Positions 50,800 through 62,986 are shown, counted from the first letter of the stretch. The stretch is DNA of 64,000 bases from Gymnorhina tibicen (GCA_013399875.1 VXAZ01002109.1:345816-409815), one strand, 5' to 3'. Notes: generated by a model not told the origin, from the letters alone. Numbers and translations: made by a program.

Positions 50800-50905
50800 A
50801 ACCTATTTTATAGACTGAAGCAGAAAGACACAATGATCTGCCTGATGTAAGGCAGTAAGTCAGTGGTATACTGCATGAATCTACACTGCCACGTAATGCT
50901 GGCTC
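50800..50905 (-). repeat. MIR-like SINE fragment, reverse
   Basis: On the plus strand: CCTATTTTATAGACTGAAGC, AGAAAGACACAATG, CTGATGTAAGGCAGTAAGTC, CAGTGGTATACTGC. This is the reverse complement order of the MIR core (CATTTTACAGATGAGGAAACTG, CACAGAGAGG, CAAGGTCACACAGCTAGTAAGTGGC). Confidence 0.45.
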
Positions 50906-53900
50906 CTTCCCTGAAGTCCCAAACCTACACGGCTCATGTTAATTAGAGTTGCAACAGTCAGCACCGAGCACTTCTGTAAATCATACTCCTGGTCTTGTGA
51001 CTTTAAGATCCAGAAAACAGAAAGCCACACATTCAGTGGTATCCCGGAAATGTCTGACTGCCTTCAGTGTATCAGCTTGGAGGTCTGCAGCAGGCTAGAT
51101 CCACTCCTCCTACACGATCACTAACTGTGCAAATGATAAAGCTAAACTTACACTTACTGCCATGTTTTCCTTCGTCGTCTACATACAGACACCTATTGGC
51201 TTCTCAGGCAAGTGAAGAATACTCCTAGAAGATGTCTTCCCTCTCTACACATCCCAGTTCATTCCTTGAGCACAGTTTACCTCACGCAGCAACTGAAGCA
51301 GGAGTCCTGTGGCAAGAATGTACATGGTAGATGGAAGTGTAAGAGATTGTTTCATTAAAGACTCTAAGGCTATGGATGTGGCAATTAAAATTCTGTCAAG
51401 TTTTGAGGGATTTTTTTTAAATGTTTTTGTGGTTAAATCCATCTAAATCTATCATCTCAAGAGGTCTTTTTGTAACCAGGAAGAGAAGAAAATTGGAAAC
51501 TTCATGAAATCTAGGAGGTCTACTGTACAAAGCTGATATGTTTAGGAAATATTCAAATACCGTATGAAGCCCCACCTAGGGAAAACAATAAGATAATTCT
51601 TTTCCCTAAAGATCTGTAGAAAAGCAACTTGCACTTTAGTGGACTACTATATCAGAAATCACAGTAGGGAAACCAGACTAAAAATCACAGCAGAAAGGTC
51701 ATTTGCCTGCTATGCCATCAAAGTGGTATCATCTACAGGCTTGGGCTACACTAATGTCCAGGTAATCCATGTCCACCCTGTTCTGCAAAGTATTTCTCCA
51801 GGATCAAGAGCTCTAACTTTTTTTACTCCATCTGTTCAGATAAAGAAAATCAGTAAAACCCAGACTGTAGAGTCCTGCACTAATATATTAGTCATCGAGT
51901 CATTGTGTAAAAGAAAATCTTCTCCTCTGAAGAAAGCAAAGCAGTGGAACCGCTGTACTTTGTGCAGGGGAGGACACACAGAGGAAGCATGTGGAAGATA
52001 CTTGTCATGGAATTGGACATGTCTGCCCCAAGAGAGATGTCTACAGAGAAGGTGCCTACACCTGAGCTAGTCTTCTAAGGCACACCTTAATATACTCACT
52101 AGAGGTCTATTTGCCTAAAGTGTCTGCTTGCTTCCACTGACAAGTTCTGATGTGGCTGACTGAATTGGAAATATCTGAAGATAAGCAAAATGAAACAGAT
52201 GACTAATTTCTGTAATTCAATCAGGCTAAGGGAGCAAGCCTCCCAGCCACAGAGATCTGTCAGGTGCCAGGCACACACGCAAGTAGAACACAAGGCACAT
52301 GGAGAAATTAAATGTGGAACCAGAGGACCTGCAGCCCTCAGGCTTTGGTAGAGTTTGAGAAGTAGCCAAGAGTCCTGTGTTAAGGTTTTGGAACTAAGTG
52401 CTTAAATTCCTCTGAAGTCTAACTTTAGAGTGAGGCATTAAGTCTCTTTTTTGGATCCAGTTTTCTGACCTTGTATTTTTATAGCCTCTTGGTAGCAATT
52501 ATAAACCAGCAATTAAATGTAAGAGTAGGATCATTGCCCTTAATCATATTGGTAATGAAGTCTGAGTATTTGATTCGGGGAAATGAAATTACATACATTT
52601 CCTTTTGTTCTGTTATCCAATCTCTAGTAATTTACGTGTGGTCCTTGAATGTAGCTTTGTCTCTCTGTGGTTGCTCCTGCAGACTTGAGTATACAGATTT
52701 CTCTCTAACTTTAACTGGACTTTTGGGTATGCAGGCAATATAGGACTGAACCACACATACCGGTAAAATTTCCAGAGTTCAAGGGTATTCATGCCAGCAG
52801 ATACTCAGTCCTGTTTCCTGTGTAGCTCCTGATAATTTTCTTTTCAGAGGTTTCAGTTCAAAAAATAAGAGTCTAAGAGAGAAGCTACTCAAGAAAGAAA
52901 GGAAATTTTACTGACAATTCATGAGGAGTTCATTACTGTGTTTATTTTTATCCAATTAAATTTAGAGAGATCTAGAGACAGTAGCCAAAAATGCTGGTGG
53001 CTACAGGGTCAAAGTATAGTTTTTTTGGAATTAAAAATAAATTTTCCTGCAAAGAAAAGGAATATACCCAAAGACAAGAGAGAGGAAACTTCCCTCAGAA
53101 CTGTCAATGATTTCAGAAACCAGTACAACAAGTAGCCACTGGAAAAAAACATGCTAATTAATGAAAATGGAGAGGAAAAATATTCTCTTCCTAACAACCA
53201 AATTGCCAAAAGAACTTATCTCTCTTTTCAACATGTAAAGTGAGTATGAATAGAACAAAATAAAAGAGTTAGAGCATATTTGTTCATAAATGGCTATTGG
53301 ACAATCTTCTGGTGAAGCTAATCTTTCATCACACACTCTTATACTTCGTACTTTTTCTGATAAGTCTTACAGTATGTACTACTGACAACCATTCACTGCC
53401 CATGTATCTTTGAGCTACAAAAAGGACAAATTAATTTTCACATAATAGCCTGTCTCTTACATAGTTATTGACAGGAAAAACAGGATGTCAGTTTGTGGTG
53501 CTGGCTTAGAGAAAAACAGTGGTTTTCTCATGATGTGGGAATATTGCAATGACTGCTTTCCAGTTATGTTCCATGTCAGAACTCCAATAAATGCAAATAA
53601 TTGCACAAAATGCAAGGTTAGAAAAGCTACATACAGGTTCGGACTTCAGCATACACAGCCAGCTGCAGACAAGAAAGAATAAAGAGACTCTGGGAGGACT
53701 TGTGGGAAGGGCTAGGATATGAAACCCCACTTTATCATAAGGCTGATAAAGTTTAAATGCCACTTATGTATCAGACAAACTGACTTTCAAACAAGACAAG
53801 TCTAACCTGACTCTTGTGACTAGTTTGGAAGTTTAGAACCTGATTCACAGACCTAACAAAGACTTCCAACCAACACAGTTTGCTTTGCTGCTGTTGATGA

Positions 53901-56737
53901 AACAGATGGCACAGGGGAGAAAGGATTCCCTAAATATACTTTTCAAGATCAGAATGCTGGATTACATCTAGAAAGAATAAAAATATAGGAGAAAATTACA
54001 TCTAACATACCCAAGCAGGGACATGGAAAACACTCCTTAACTGCCTGAAAAACAAAAGCCTGATGTAGTGCCTTTCCTATTGATTTGAACAGACACCAGA
54101 TCAGAATCATCACATACAATCCCTAGAATGATCCACTCTGAAGGCTCCGTTATTTTTCCTGACACGAGGGAAAAACTATTACCCCTTTTAAAAAATAGGA
54201 TACCAAACTAGTAATAAATAGAAACAAAAAAAAAATCATATTATTATTAGATGGGTACAAAAGTAACTTCTATTAACAACACTAAGCTACAACTTGTTAT
54301 AACAACTCTGTTGAATAAAAGCCAATGAGAGACTCGTAACTGAAATAAAATTACTACAGAGTAAGACACACAGCTTTGATTCCTTGCAAGGAGAAAGCGA
54401 ATAAGGTGCTTGAAAAAGAAAAAGTATTAAATACAGAAGAAAAAGCTCTGTTTTAACAAGGGGAAATACCTTGTTATTCATATTCCCTTTGGTAGTAGTT
54501 ATTCTGTGTATCCGTTAACACGTGACTACAAATATTTATAAGTTTATTCATATCTCACTTTTACAAGATGTACATTCATATCATGTGATTCAACATAATA
54601 CACTCCAAAAATGGAACTCAACGTGTCTGGTGAATTCATTGTAGGAGCATGCTGGCATAATCGAGACCTAAAAAAATGTTGTCTGCTTGTTTCTTTTTCC
54701 TCTTCCGCAATAGCAAAGGGGTACAAACTTTTAAGATGAGTTGGGTTTGAAGATTTTTTTGTTTGTTTGTTTCATTTTAGTAATCCCTGAAATGTCTGTA
54801 AACCAGACACACTGTGAGTACATAACCAAAATAATGCTATGGTACTGCAAATCATACTGGCTGCTCATACTTTTGCAAAAGCAACAGGTTTTTAAAATAT
54901 AAAAATAAATGCAAAGCATTGTCAAATTTACACTCAACATAATTAAAATAATACACATTTAGATTTTTCAAACAAAAAATAAATAAAACATCCACATACA
55001 TTAATACAAAGAAACAGAGATATTTGCCTGTCTTTGATGTAATTAATACATACCATAAGCCTAGATTCATGAAAGTATTGTCTTTCAATAAATATCTTCA
55101 GCTTCAAAATCTGATATTTTCTACATTCTTCAACTGATTTTAGTTATATATCAATTTTCAATATAAGGTGTATGAACTGCGTTATGTTTCAATTATTTAT
55201 TGGAAATCAGCAAATTTCTAGACTGATTTACTAAAATTAGGCACCAACTTTTAGCATCAAATCTGTCTAACAGACAAAATGTGAGGGATATCTGGCATCA
55301 TACCCCTTTTGAAGAATGCCTCAAACACCAAAGCCTATGGCCTTCCACTGGCCTGGCTAGAAAAGCCAGGTAACAATAATAACCAATATAAAATTAGCCA
55401 CCGCATTACATTGACAGGGTCCATGTTGTACCTTTTAAAGAAGTGACTTAGAGATGCCATTTTACAAGAAGCATGAGGCATAAAGCAGAAGGCTCTATTC
55501 GTCTCTGAAGGAGAGGAGATCACACTCTGTAGCACATCGCACTTCTTTTTATTTTTTGTTTTAGGTTCCAAGCAATACCAGGTCTTCTCCAGCCCTATCA
55601 CATGGTACTGCAACCTATAGAGATTTTCAAAGGACCAAATGAGAAGCTGTTGCCATGTTATCCACAGATGTTTGAAAACTTTTTTGCCACGAAAATGCTG
55701 TCACATCAGGGAAAGAAAACAACATAATGGGGTGAGTAGGTTGCTTACAGGTGAGAAGTGGGGCGCTTCAACCACCCTTTTTAAACAGGAACACAAGAAA
55801 TTTCCAACCATATTGGTTGTGTGCACTTTATAGAGTTGAGTAAAATTAGCAATTACAAGGACACCACCTGGATCATTAGATAATAGATATTATAAAAATA
55901 AACACATTTCTAAGAAAGATGTGTAATCTATTTTTCCTATACTTTGAAAGTTTTCTTCAAACTGAAAGGGAAGAAAAGCCTGCCATCTCCAAAGCAATAA
56001 TGTCTCCAAAAACTAAAATTATCTGTTAAAAAAAAAAAAAAAGAAACCATTTATTTTGCCTAGCACATTTAAACAAGCAGAAAACATGCGTATTATTCAT
56101 CACAAAAAAAAATATCCATAACCTGGGTTTGCCTTAGGGATCTGGATTTCTGTACTACTACATGTCTATTTTATTTGAGTCAACAGTCCCAATGTGTCAA
56201 TGTTATGTCAATTCAAAATCATGTCTTATTATTATTTTATAGGCAAACATAGGACTAAAAGACATAGCAGATAAAGCATGCAAAGAATTGACATCTGTAC
56301 ACTTGGTCTGTGTGAAAAATTTATAGTAGGGGAAGTTGGAAATCAGAGTTTCCTAGAAATTTGTGCATGCTGTTGGGAACTTGGAAATTTGGTTTTAGTC
56401 TTAGCACTGACACAACTTGGCCCCATTGAGTCATAAACAAAATTCCTGCTGACATACAGGGTCAGAGAATTGGACAGTAACTTCATGTTCTGTGGAAATA
56501 ACTCACAGGCACATTCTGACACTCCAAAACAAATTCAATGTGCCCTTTAAAACTTTTGCTGAAGTCAGATACAGAGTTTAAATTTCAAGGAGCAGGGCCC
56601 TGGCTATGCAAAATGTTGTCTACCACCACAAAGTTCATGTCAGATTATGATCTGGGTGATGCTGCTACATTACAAAACAGAAGTAATAATACTCTGTGCT
56701 GACAATGGGTGATGGAACCTGGCCCTTGATTTATATG

Positions 56738-56865
56738 CCTTAATTTCTACAAAAATGGGGATAATAATTCTTACCTAGTTCATAATGGGTAAGGATTAAA
56801 TAATAGACATTTATACAGTGCTTTGCAAATAAACATTATATAAGTGCTAAGTATTATGATATTAA
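56738..56865 (+). repeat. MIR-like SINE 3' half
   Basis: The clearest MIR-like copy: AAAAATGGGGATAATAATTC, TTACCTAGTTCATAATGGG, AAGGATTAAATAATAG, then CAGTGCTTTGCAAATAAACA and TAAGTGCTAAGTATTAT, in the consensus order of the MIR tail and its LINE-like end. Confidence 0.6.
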
Positions 56866-57583
56866 CCAAAATGTCACTACATCTATATGACCCTACTAAG
56901 CAAAAAAACTTTCAGTATAATTTTTTTCACATATTTCCAAGTCAATAAAAATGAGCCATAGAGTCAACTGGCTATTTTGGTACAAATGAATGAAGTACTT
57001 TAACTTATTTGACAGTTTCAAAAAAACCCAGAATCTATTCCATTATAAAGGTGCCCATGTAAGGCATGAAGCCTTTTCTATAGTCTTGCTTATAAACATC
57101 ATTATTCATTAGGCATTCATTCAAGTTATTTTTCAAATACCAAACGAATCTTCTGAGAAAGATTCTTTAACAATCCACAAACGCCAAATGAAGGCCTCCT
57201 CCAAGGAAATTCTGCTCAGTGGCTGCTGTTTTGATGATCTTGGAAATCTCACACTTCTCAAATCAAAGATTACACAAAGATCAGGCTAGATGATGGTGGA
57301 CAATAAATGAGGCTTGGCATGCCTGAGAATCTCAAACAATTACAATACTTTTAAACTTTAATAAGCACCTCAGGACCATGACTATGTTATCTTCAACTTC
57401 CAACCTACTTAAGAAAACAATTAAAAAACAAAAACAAAACAAACAAACAAACAAAAAGAGACCACACATTAACAGAGATGGAGTAGATGCTTTGGTCCAA
57501 ATTCTCAACTTGTATGGATCACTGGAGCTCCACATGGTGAATGGAGCCACAGTGACCTACACTTAGAGAAGAGCACAGTCCAA

Positions 57584-57637
57584 TATATGTAGGCCAGGTA
57601 GGATGCCTCATATATGTAGGCCAGGTAGGATGCCTCA
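57584..57637. repeat. 27-bp perfect tandem duplication
   Basis: Two identical 27-base units, each beginning TATATGTAGGCCAGGTAGG, at 57584-57610 and 57611-57637. Confidence 0.98.
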
Positions 57638-59639
57638 TTTCTTCCCAGTGGTGTAAAGACGACAAGAAGAGGAGGTCACCTGCGTGCATCATCCAAAACA
57701 AGGCAAAGCTTTTATACCCCCACTAATGCAATTGGCCTATTCAAGAAAGCAAAGCAGAACCAGTTTTGGCAACAACCCTTACACAGTGCACCTTTTCATT
57801 TCCTTTCATGCTAAATGAAATGCAAGAGCAGCATGAAGCACCTTGGTAGATTCCCAGCAACACTCTGCCCCTCTCCCCAGGCTGAGCTGTGGTACCTCCT
57901 TCAAAGCAGACTAAGCTGATAAATCTTGCCATCTTCTTCCCTTCTGTGGTAGAGAGAAAGATTGTCCTTGAGACATCCATTGAAAGCACTCAGAAAAAAA
58001 GTAAGAATATTTCTTTCTGGAAAGATGCATGCTACACTACCAGCCTTGCTTCATCTTAGCAGGGAATTATATTCATGTTGCTGCTGTTTTTTGAGTATCA
58101 TAAAGAAATAAAATTTCTGAGAGAAATCTACAGGCATTTTTTGCTGTGTTTGTATCTAGTAGAATAACAAAGGTAGAAAGTTATTCCTTCCTATACAAGG
58201 TGGATGCATACTGTATGTGTATCCTGTAACACTTTGAGATCGGTAGCACTTCTCAGCATCTCACTTAGAGGTCTGAGAAAATTCATATCCCAACCCTACA
58301 ACTTCAACAAGTTCACTCTGTGGAATTATTTGAGGGTGAAAATCATTCCTTTCTGAAAGTCCAGCGCAGGACTGCGAAAAATCACATAAGCCTCTCTTAA
58401 GTTCTCAAAAGAGGATTTGAAAGGCTAACAATCAGATTACAGGTACAGATAACAAGCAGTACCCATTCAATCGATAGCTCTATGCCTTTGGTCTTCAACA
58501 CTGTGTATCTAACTCTCCTTCGATGGCTGTGGGTGTCCAGTACAGCAGGTTACTTACTATAGCCTAAACCACCTTTATGGTAATGTTTATTCTTTTTCAG
58601 ATCTGCATTTTAGAAGTGCTAGAACCACTCCAGATATTTCTCATTTTAGCCAGAATTTCATGGTTCATAGTGAATAACATTTTGCTTTCTAGACAATGTT
58701 TTGTTTCAATAAGAAATTGTTAATTGCCTGAGATTTGGTCTGTATTTCTCAGCAACAAGTAATGCTGCCTTAATATTTTGGCTTTGCTTTAAAAGGGTAC
58801 TAGACTTTCACAGGGAGGTAAAAAAGGCAGGCAACTTTTTCAGCCCCAGCAAGTCCAAGATATTAACTACTTCTCACATAATAAATAGAAGGGAAATGGC
58901 ACAATTTTGACATTCCAGAAATTTTGCTTGCTAGAAAATACCAAAACTTGAAGGAGAAAAAAACCCAAAACACAAAAAAGAAGAAAAGTCTCTAAAAATT
59001 ATCCTAAGCATGAATTTTTGTCCTACAGTAATATTTGGATTTGATAAATATCAGCAAAAGTCAAAACTAGTAATGGATTGCTAAACGAGACATAAAAAGC
59101 AGGCCTAATAATGGTGCTATTCAGAGGATAACCTTCCATCCACACAGACCTTGGTAGCAAAGGCAACAAATAACTATCTTGTTAGATGAAGACAACCACT
59201 ATTTGTACCTTCCTCTCTCCTCCCCAACAAAAATTTTTAAAAACCCCAAACCTAATTAGAAGTGAATAACAGAAAAAGTAAAACTGGGGAGGAGGGTCAG
59301 TAAACACAGACACTTTGGTAATATAATTTGAAAGGACTTCCCTGCTCTCCATCCTTGCTGGATTTGCAGTAGTTACTTTGCTTAAGCATTAGCTTAATAC
59401 TTGGTGTCCCAGTCACAGGCAAAAATTAAAATGGCCAAATATTGAATTTTTCCTCTTCTACAGAACACTTCTATGGGTTGTTTTAGTTTGTTTGGGTTTG
59501 TTGTTGTTGTTTTGTATTTTACTTAAAATCATGTGAAAGTGTCATACAGACCTTTCAGCTTGCTTCCCAGAAATATGGCACATTAAGTTGACTAGAAATC
59601 ATAGTATCTACCTTTACCCATATGTGATACATATAACTT

Positions 59640-59860
59640 TATCCATTCATAGAAGACTCAGACTGTCATTTTGGCAAGGAGCTGCAATGCACCAGTCTGA
59701 GCGTAAAGGGTTTAAGTTATGGATCTTGCAGAATTGGTTATTAACAGAATAAGTACGGCTATTTTTTTTTAATCTATAATATTTACAGTATTGCACTTTA
59801 CTGCACTTAATTGCATTTCACTAAAATTAATGCTGCATCAGTATTATGCCTTAAAACCAT
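59640..59860. promoter_or_regulatory. Candidate conserved non-coding element near the SHOX 3' end
   Basis: Stretch with GGTTATTAACAGAATAAG and CACTTAATTGCATTTCAC (a POU/homeobox-like site), no repeat, about 0.5-0.7 kb past the proposed poly(A) signals. It could equally be distal 3' UTR if a longer transcript exists. Confidence 0.18.
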
Positions 59861-60332
59861 ATGTCCATCTTTGTCATAGAATTCATTCTTTCAACGTCCT
59901 GTAAAACAGTGAGATTCTGATTCAAAGATCTAGGCATTTGGGGGGAAAAAATGAAAAACTGACCTGTTTCTATGGCACAATACATCTCTTTGAGTTCAGG
60001 TAATTCTGGCAAAACAGGTGCATTTCTTATTGTTCCCATCTTTCAAGTTATCACTAACAATTAGTAAATTCTAGTCTCTCTTTTTCTCCTTTCAAAGGAC
60101 ACAGCCATTTGAGACACACACTTTTTTGTTATTGCTGCCTTTTTTTTTTTTTTTAGGAAAGAAAAGAAGGAAAACAAAAACCTGCCTTGCCTCAGATCTG
60201 AAATTCCACATTTAAATTCAAACCAGTTCTGCAGCAGCAGCAGCTCCTCAGTGATGGAAGAGATTCATGGCAGTGAAATAATACTGTTGGCAACAAAGAA
60301 ATGTCGTCTTTAATGGAGACCAGCCCCAAGGA

Positions 60333-60345
60333 TTTATTATTTATT
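60333..60345 (-). terminator. Two overlapping AATAAA polyadenylation signals
   Basis: On the minus strand the sequence reads AATAAATAATAAATC, giving two canonical hexamers about 690 nt after the SHOX stop. A U/GU-rich stretch (TTTCTTTGTTG) follows some 30 nt further on, as expected for a downstream element. The placement fits a gene end, but the hexamer is common in AT-rich DNA, so only transcript data can confirm use. Confidence 0.35.
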
Positions 60346-61025
60346 ATTATTACTATTTGTTTTGTTTAGTTTTGTTCTAATATATTTCTGATCTTCAAAA
60401 CGTGTTTAGTTTGACACATGCACAAGGTAGCAAAACTGACAGCAGCAGATGACGTTATGCCGGAGCGATCACTTTTGCCAGGGTCAAAAATCCAAAGTGT
60501 CCCCAATGTTCACAGATTAACATAATTTAGAGATCGTTTCCTTTCTTTTTTTTTTTCCTCTTTTTGTGATTTTTTTAAACTCTCTTTTCTCTCTCCTCCC
60601 ACCTACTTTGTCCTCCGAGGAGTCTCTGACTCGCGGGTGCGTGTTTGCTGCTCACGTGTGTCGTGTCCGCGGGCCCGCGGCGGGCGGACCGTCCCCACCG
60701 GGCCACGCGGCACCTCCCGGCCGCCGAGTCCCCGGGGCCGAGCGGGCGAGCGAAGTGGCGGCAGAGCGCAGCCGCCGAGCGCTCGCAGACCTCGGGGAAG
60801 GGGAAAGAAATAAAAACAAACCCAAAAAAAATATATAATAAAATAAAAAAAGAGATAAGGCGGCAGGGCGGCCGGAGCCCTCGCTGCTCGCCCTGCAGCC
60901 AGGGAGGAGAAGGAGGAGGAGGATGAGGAGGAGCAGGGGGGCAGAGCGGCGGTCCGTGCGGGTCACACGCCCGCCCGCCGCGGGCACCCGGGGCGGGGTG
61001 TGATGTGGGGCTCGGGGGAAGCGTG
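60333..61025 (-). other. SHOX: Probable SHOX 3' UTR
   Basis: Sequence following the SHOX stop on the minus strand. The first ~450 bp are GC-rich with purine/pyrimidine tracts (a GAGGAG-rich stretch near 60905-60935 on the plus strand); it then becomes AT-rich with a long pyrimidine tract near 60540-60605. The end is set at the first convincing pair of overlapping AATAAA hexamers (60333-60345). The true UTR could be longer, since human SHOX has a long 3' UTR, so the boundary is an inference. No exon-like ORF is seen here. Confidence 0.45.
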
Positions 61026-61271
61026 TCAGAGCCCCAGGGCCTCGGCGTGCTTCCGGGCCTTCAGCCGCAGGTCGGCGATGCTGGAGTTCTTGCTGTTGCT
61101 CTTGGCGGCAGCGGCCACCACGGCGGCGGCGGAGGCGGACTCCGCCAGGGAGGCGATGGGCAGCCCGAAGGGCGGCGGCGGGAACATCAGGTAGGGCGCG
61201 TGGGCCGCCAGGTGCGGGTGCAGGTGCGGGTGCGCGTGGGCCACGCCCTCCAGCTGCAGCTGCGCCTGGAC
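61026..61271 (-). CDS. SHOX: SHOX terminal coding exon 6 with OAR motif
   Basis: Final coding exon, 81 codons plus TGA. The acceptor on the minus strand is CCGCCCAG|GTCCAG. It starts [16 protein letters not shown], runs through a His/Pro stretch ([17 protein letters not shown]), a proline-rich segment ([10 protein letters not shown]), an alanine tract, and ends with the OAR (otp/aristaless/rax) motif [18 protein letters not shown]. This C-terminus is needed for transactivation in the family. The choice of SHOX over its paralog SHOX2 rests on [17 protein letters not shown] and the [11 protein letters not shown] ending; SHOX2 as I recall has PYMMFPAPPFGLPL and KAKKHAAALGL. The exon lies in a CpG-rich block. 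An alternative exon 6b, known for human SHOX, was not recognised here. Confidence 0.96.
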   Translation of the reverse strand, partial: VQAQLQLEGVAHAHPHLHPHLAAHAPYLMFPPPPFGLPIASLAESASAAAVVAAAAKSNSKNSSIADLRLKARKHAEALGL

Positions 61272-61501
61272 CTGGGCGGCGGTGGCAGAGACACGGCGTC
61301 AGCCCCGAGCCCGCGGCGTGGGGCACACAGCCCCCCACCCACCCCAGGCCACGCACCCCCCACCTCCACCCTGCCCGGGAGGCCGGCGGCTGAAAAGACC
61401 AACTTGTGAGCGGAGTTCCCCCCGCAGTCAGGGCGGCAAACCTCCGCTTCTCGCTCAACCAAGGGCACAGAGACACACGCTTAACCCTCCTCCTCGTGGT
61501 G

Positions 61502-61502
61502 A

Positions 61503-61573
<71 letters not shown>

Positions 61574-61575
61574 AT
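61502..61575. repeat. (TAAA)n microsatellite, about 18 units
   Basis: Uninterrupted four-base repeat of about 74 bp inside SHOX intron 5, 231 bp from the exon 6 acceptor. In one minus-strand frame it reads as a fake repeated FIYL peptide. The length is likely polymorphic. Confidence 0.97.
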
Positions 61576-61616
61576 GCGGCCCAACGCACGGGCGCCAACA
61601 AGTGCTAAATAGCTAA

Positions 61617-61667
61617 TTTTTTTTCTTCTTTTTTTTTTTTTTTTTNNNTTTTTTTTTTTTTTTTTTT
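61617..61667. repeat. Poly-T tract with NNN assembly gap
   Basis: Run of T with a single C pair near its start. Three ambiguous bases at 61646-61648 show that the assembler could not size the homopolymer, so the tract length is uncertain. It ends in TTTCAG on the plus strand, which mimics an acceptor on the wrong strand. Confidence 0.95.
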
Positions 61668-61973
61668 CAGGGATGTTTATTTATACCTTGCTAAAAACTC
61701 TTTGGCCATGGGTCCCTTCTATACCCGGCTAGTGTTTGCTTTGGAGCTTTCTAGATCTACACAAACACGTTGGGTTGACTGAGAGATTTCAGCTCCGGGT
61801 AGGTTCGGGGAGGAGTGGGGGAGAGTTTATTTATGTATTTAATTATTTTGGTCCAAATATGTCTTTTAAAAATCAATACAATTAATCTGTCAGCTCCACG
61901 TGTCTCCGAGACGGAGAAGGTGGTGGAGGGTCCCTTTGGGCTGGAAAAAATCAATTCCCCGATTAATTGACCG

Positions 61974-61994
61974 AAAAAAAAAAAAAAAAAAAAA
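61974..61994. repeat. Poly-A run (21 bases)
   Basis: Pure A run in SHOX intron 5 followed by an A/G-rich stretch to about 62025. It is complementary to the T tract 300 bp away. Confidence 0.95.
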
Positions 61995-62807
61995 GGAGAA
62001 AAAGAAAAAAAACGAGGGAGGGAGAGTTACAACCGGCTACAAGCGGGAATGGAATTCCATCTCCCTCGTCCCGGTTTTCCCCAGCAGCCTTCCCCGGGTG
62101 GCTGTGCCTCGCTGGGGCACGGACCCGGGCCCCACAGTGGCGTCGGTGCCTGCGCTCCGCCACTGCCCCTGTCCTGGCTGACCATCACGGTGACAGAGCA
62201 TTTAGGAGCACCTCCCCACCTCCGGGGTGGCCGCGTCCATCGGAAAAGGACAGGTCTCGACAGCCCGCCCGGGAATGAGGAGGGGAACGATAGCACAGGG
62301 GTCCGCATAGCTTTTCCCCTTCACGGTTTCGCCCGTCGGGTGGAAGAGCCTCCTTCCGTAGCGCTCTCCAGCGCCGGGAGGAGACCAAAGCCCCCCGGGC
62401 TGCTCGGGACCGAGCCTCTCCCTCCCCGCAGAGGGCGGGCGGGCTTGCCCGGGCGCTCCCGGGCCCACCCCACCCGGGGAAGGCGATGCGCCCCCGGGAG
62501 GCCAGTCCGGTCTGCGGGCGGCCTGGGGCCGTGTGCCAGCCCATCGCACGGCAGCGGAGGAGCCCTTAGCCCCGCCGGCGCCTCCCGGGGCTGAGGGACC
62601 CCCCGCTCCGTCCTCTCCCCGGTCCCGCGGAGCGCTGAGCTCCCGAAAGCCGGGCGGGGGCTCCTTCACGAAGTTTTACAGCCTGTTTTTAATACCTGCC
62701 AACTTCTATATAAATGGCACTTGTAAACGTGTGCGGCTTCCTCCCGTGCAAACGAATGGGGGTCGGAGCTTGCTGAGGGAAAGTAAAATAAAACCGGAGC
62801 TAACTAC

Positions 62808-62896
62808 CTGTTGGAAAGGCATCCTCAGGGCTCCCATATTCACATAGGGGGCTACTCTGCAGGCGTCTAAATGGCTGGCGGTTCCCAGGATCACAC
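62808..62896 (-). CDS. SHOX: SHOX exon 5 (89 bp)
   Basis: Internal coding exon lying only 90 bp beyond exon 4. The acceptor is CTCCGCAG|GTGTGA and the donor CAACAG|GTAGTT on the minus strand. It completes the split Gly codon and encodes [20 protein letters not shown] followed by GALRMPFQQ, the block C-terminal to the homeodomain that is almost invariant among SHOX and SHOX2 proteins. 89 bp matches the human exon as recalled. The Ser after GTA is, from memory, Asn in human SHOX. The exon ends in phase 0, so the last exon starts on a codon boundary, which agrees with the terminal exon found. The role of this block is not well defined; it links the homeodomain to the transactivation region. Confidence 0.96.
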
Positions 62897-62986
62897 CTGC
62901 GGAGAGAGACAGGACCGGGTGAGTGGCGAAGGCGCCCCGGGGCTCCGAGGCCGCCACCCCCCGGCCGGTCCGCACCCCTAACCCAC
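62897..62986 (-). other. SHOX: SHOX intron 4 (90 bp)
   Basis: Very short GC-rich GT-AG intron between the helix-3 exon and exon 5. It starts GTGGGT and ends CCGCAG on the minus strand. The size is near the lower limit for efficient vertebrate splicing. Confidence 0.9.

Larger units (their letters stand above)
48931..60332. other. Intergenic region just beyond SHOX 3' end
   Basis: Unique AT-rich DNA with two MIR-like fragments, two micro-duplications and poly-A tracts (49552-49567, 56028-56042). A 143-codon open frame (51639-52070, plus) has a zinc-knuckle-like end but no supporting context. Confidence 0.65.
61272..62807 (-). other. SHOX: SHOX intron 5 with simple-repeat tracts
   Basis: 1,536-bp GT-AG intron. 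The donor side (62050-62680 on the plus strand) is CpG-rich, and the acceptor side is also GC-rich. In between lie a 21-base A run (61974-61994), a ~50-base T tract interrupted by three Ns (61617-61667) and a TAAA microsatellite (61502-61575). Long open frames here on both strands are by-products of high GC and of the 4-bp repeat, and have no recognisable protein. Confidence 0.85.

Noticed and set aside
60652..61584. 310-codon open frame on the minus strand
   Set aside because: It runs through the TAAA repeat (giving a repeated FIYL peptide), intron 5, exon 6 in the wrong frame and the UTR. It is a product of high GC and the microsatellite.
61661..61670. TTTTTTTCAG acceptor-like sequence
   Set aside because: It is on the plus strand, opposite to SHOX, and ends a homopolymer tract.
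62049..62669. Open frames of 119-181 codons on both strands
   Set aside because: They lie in the CpG-rich part of SHOX intron 5, overlap each other on opposite strands and show only Pro/Gly/Arg/Ala-rich composition.
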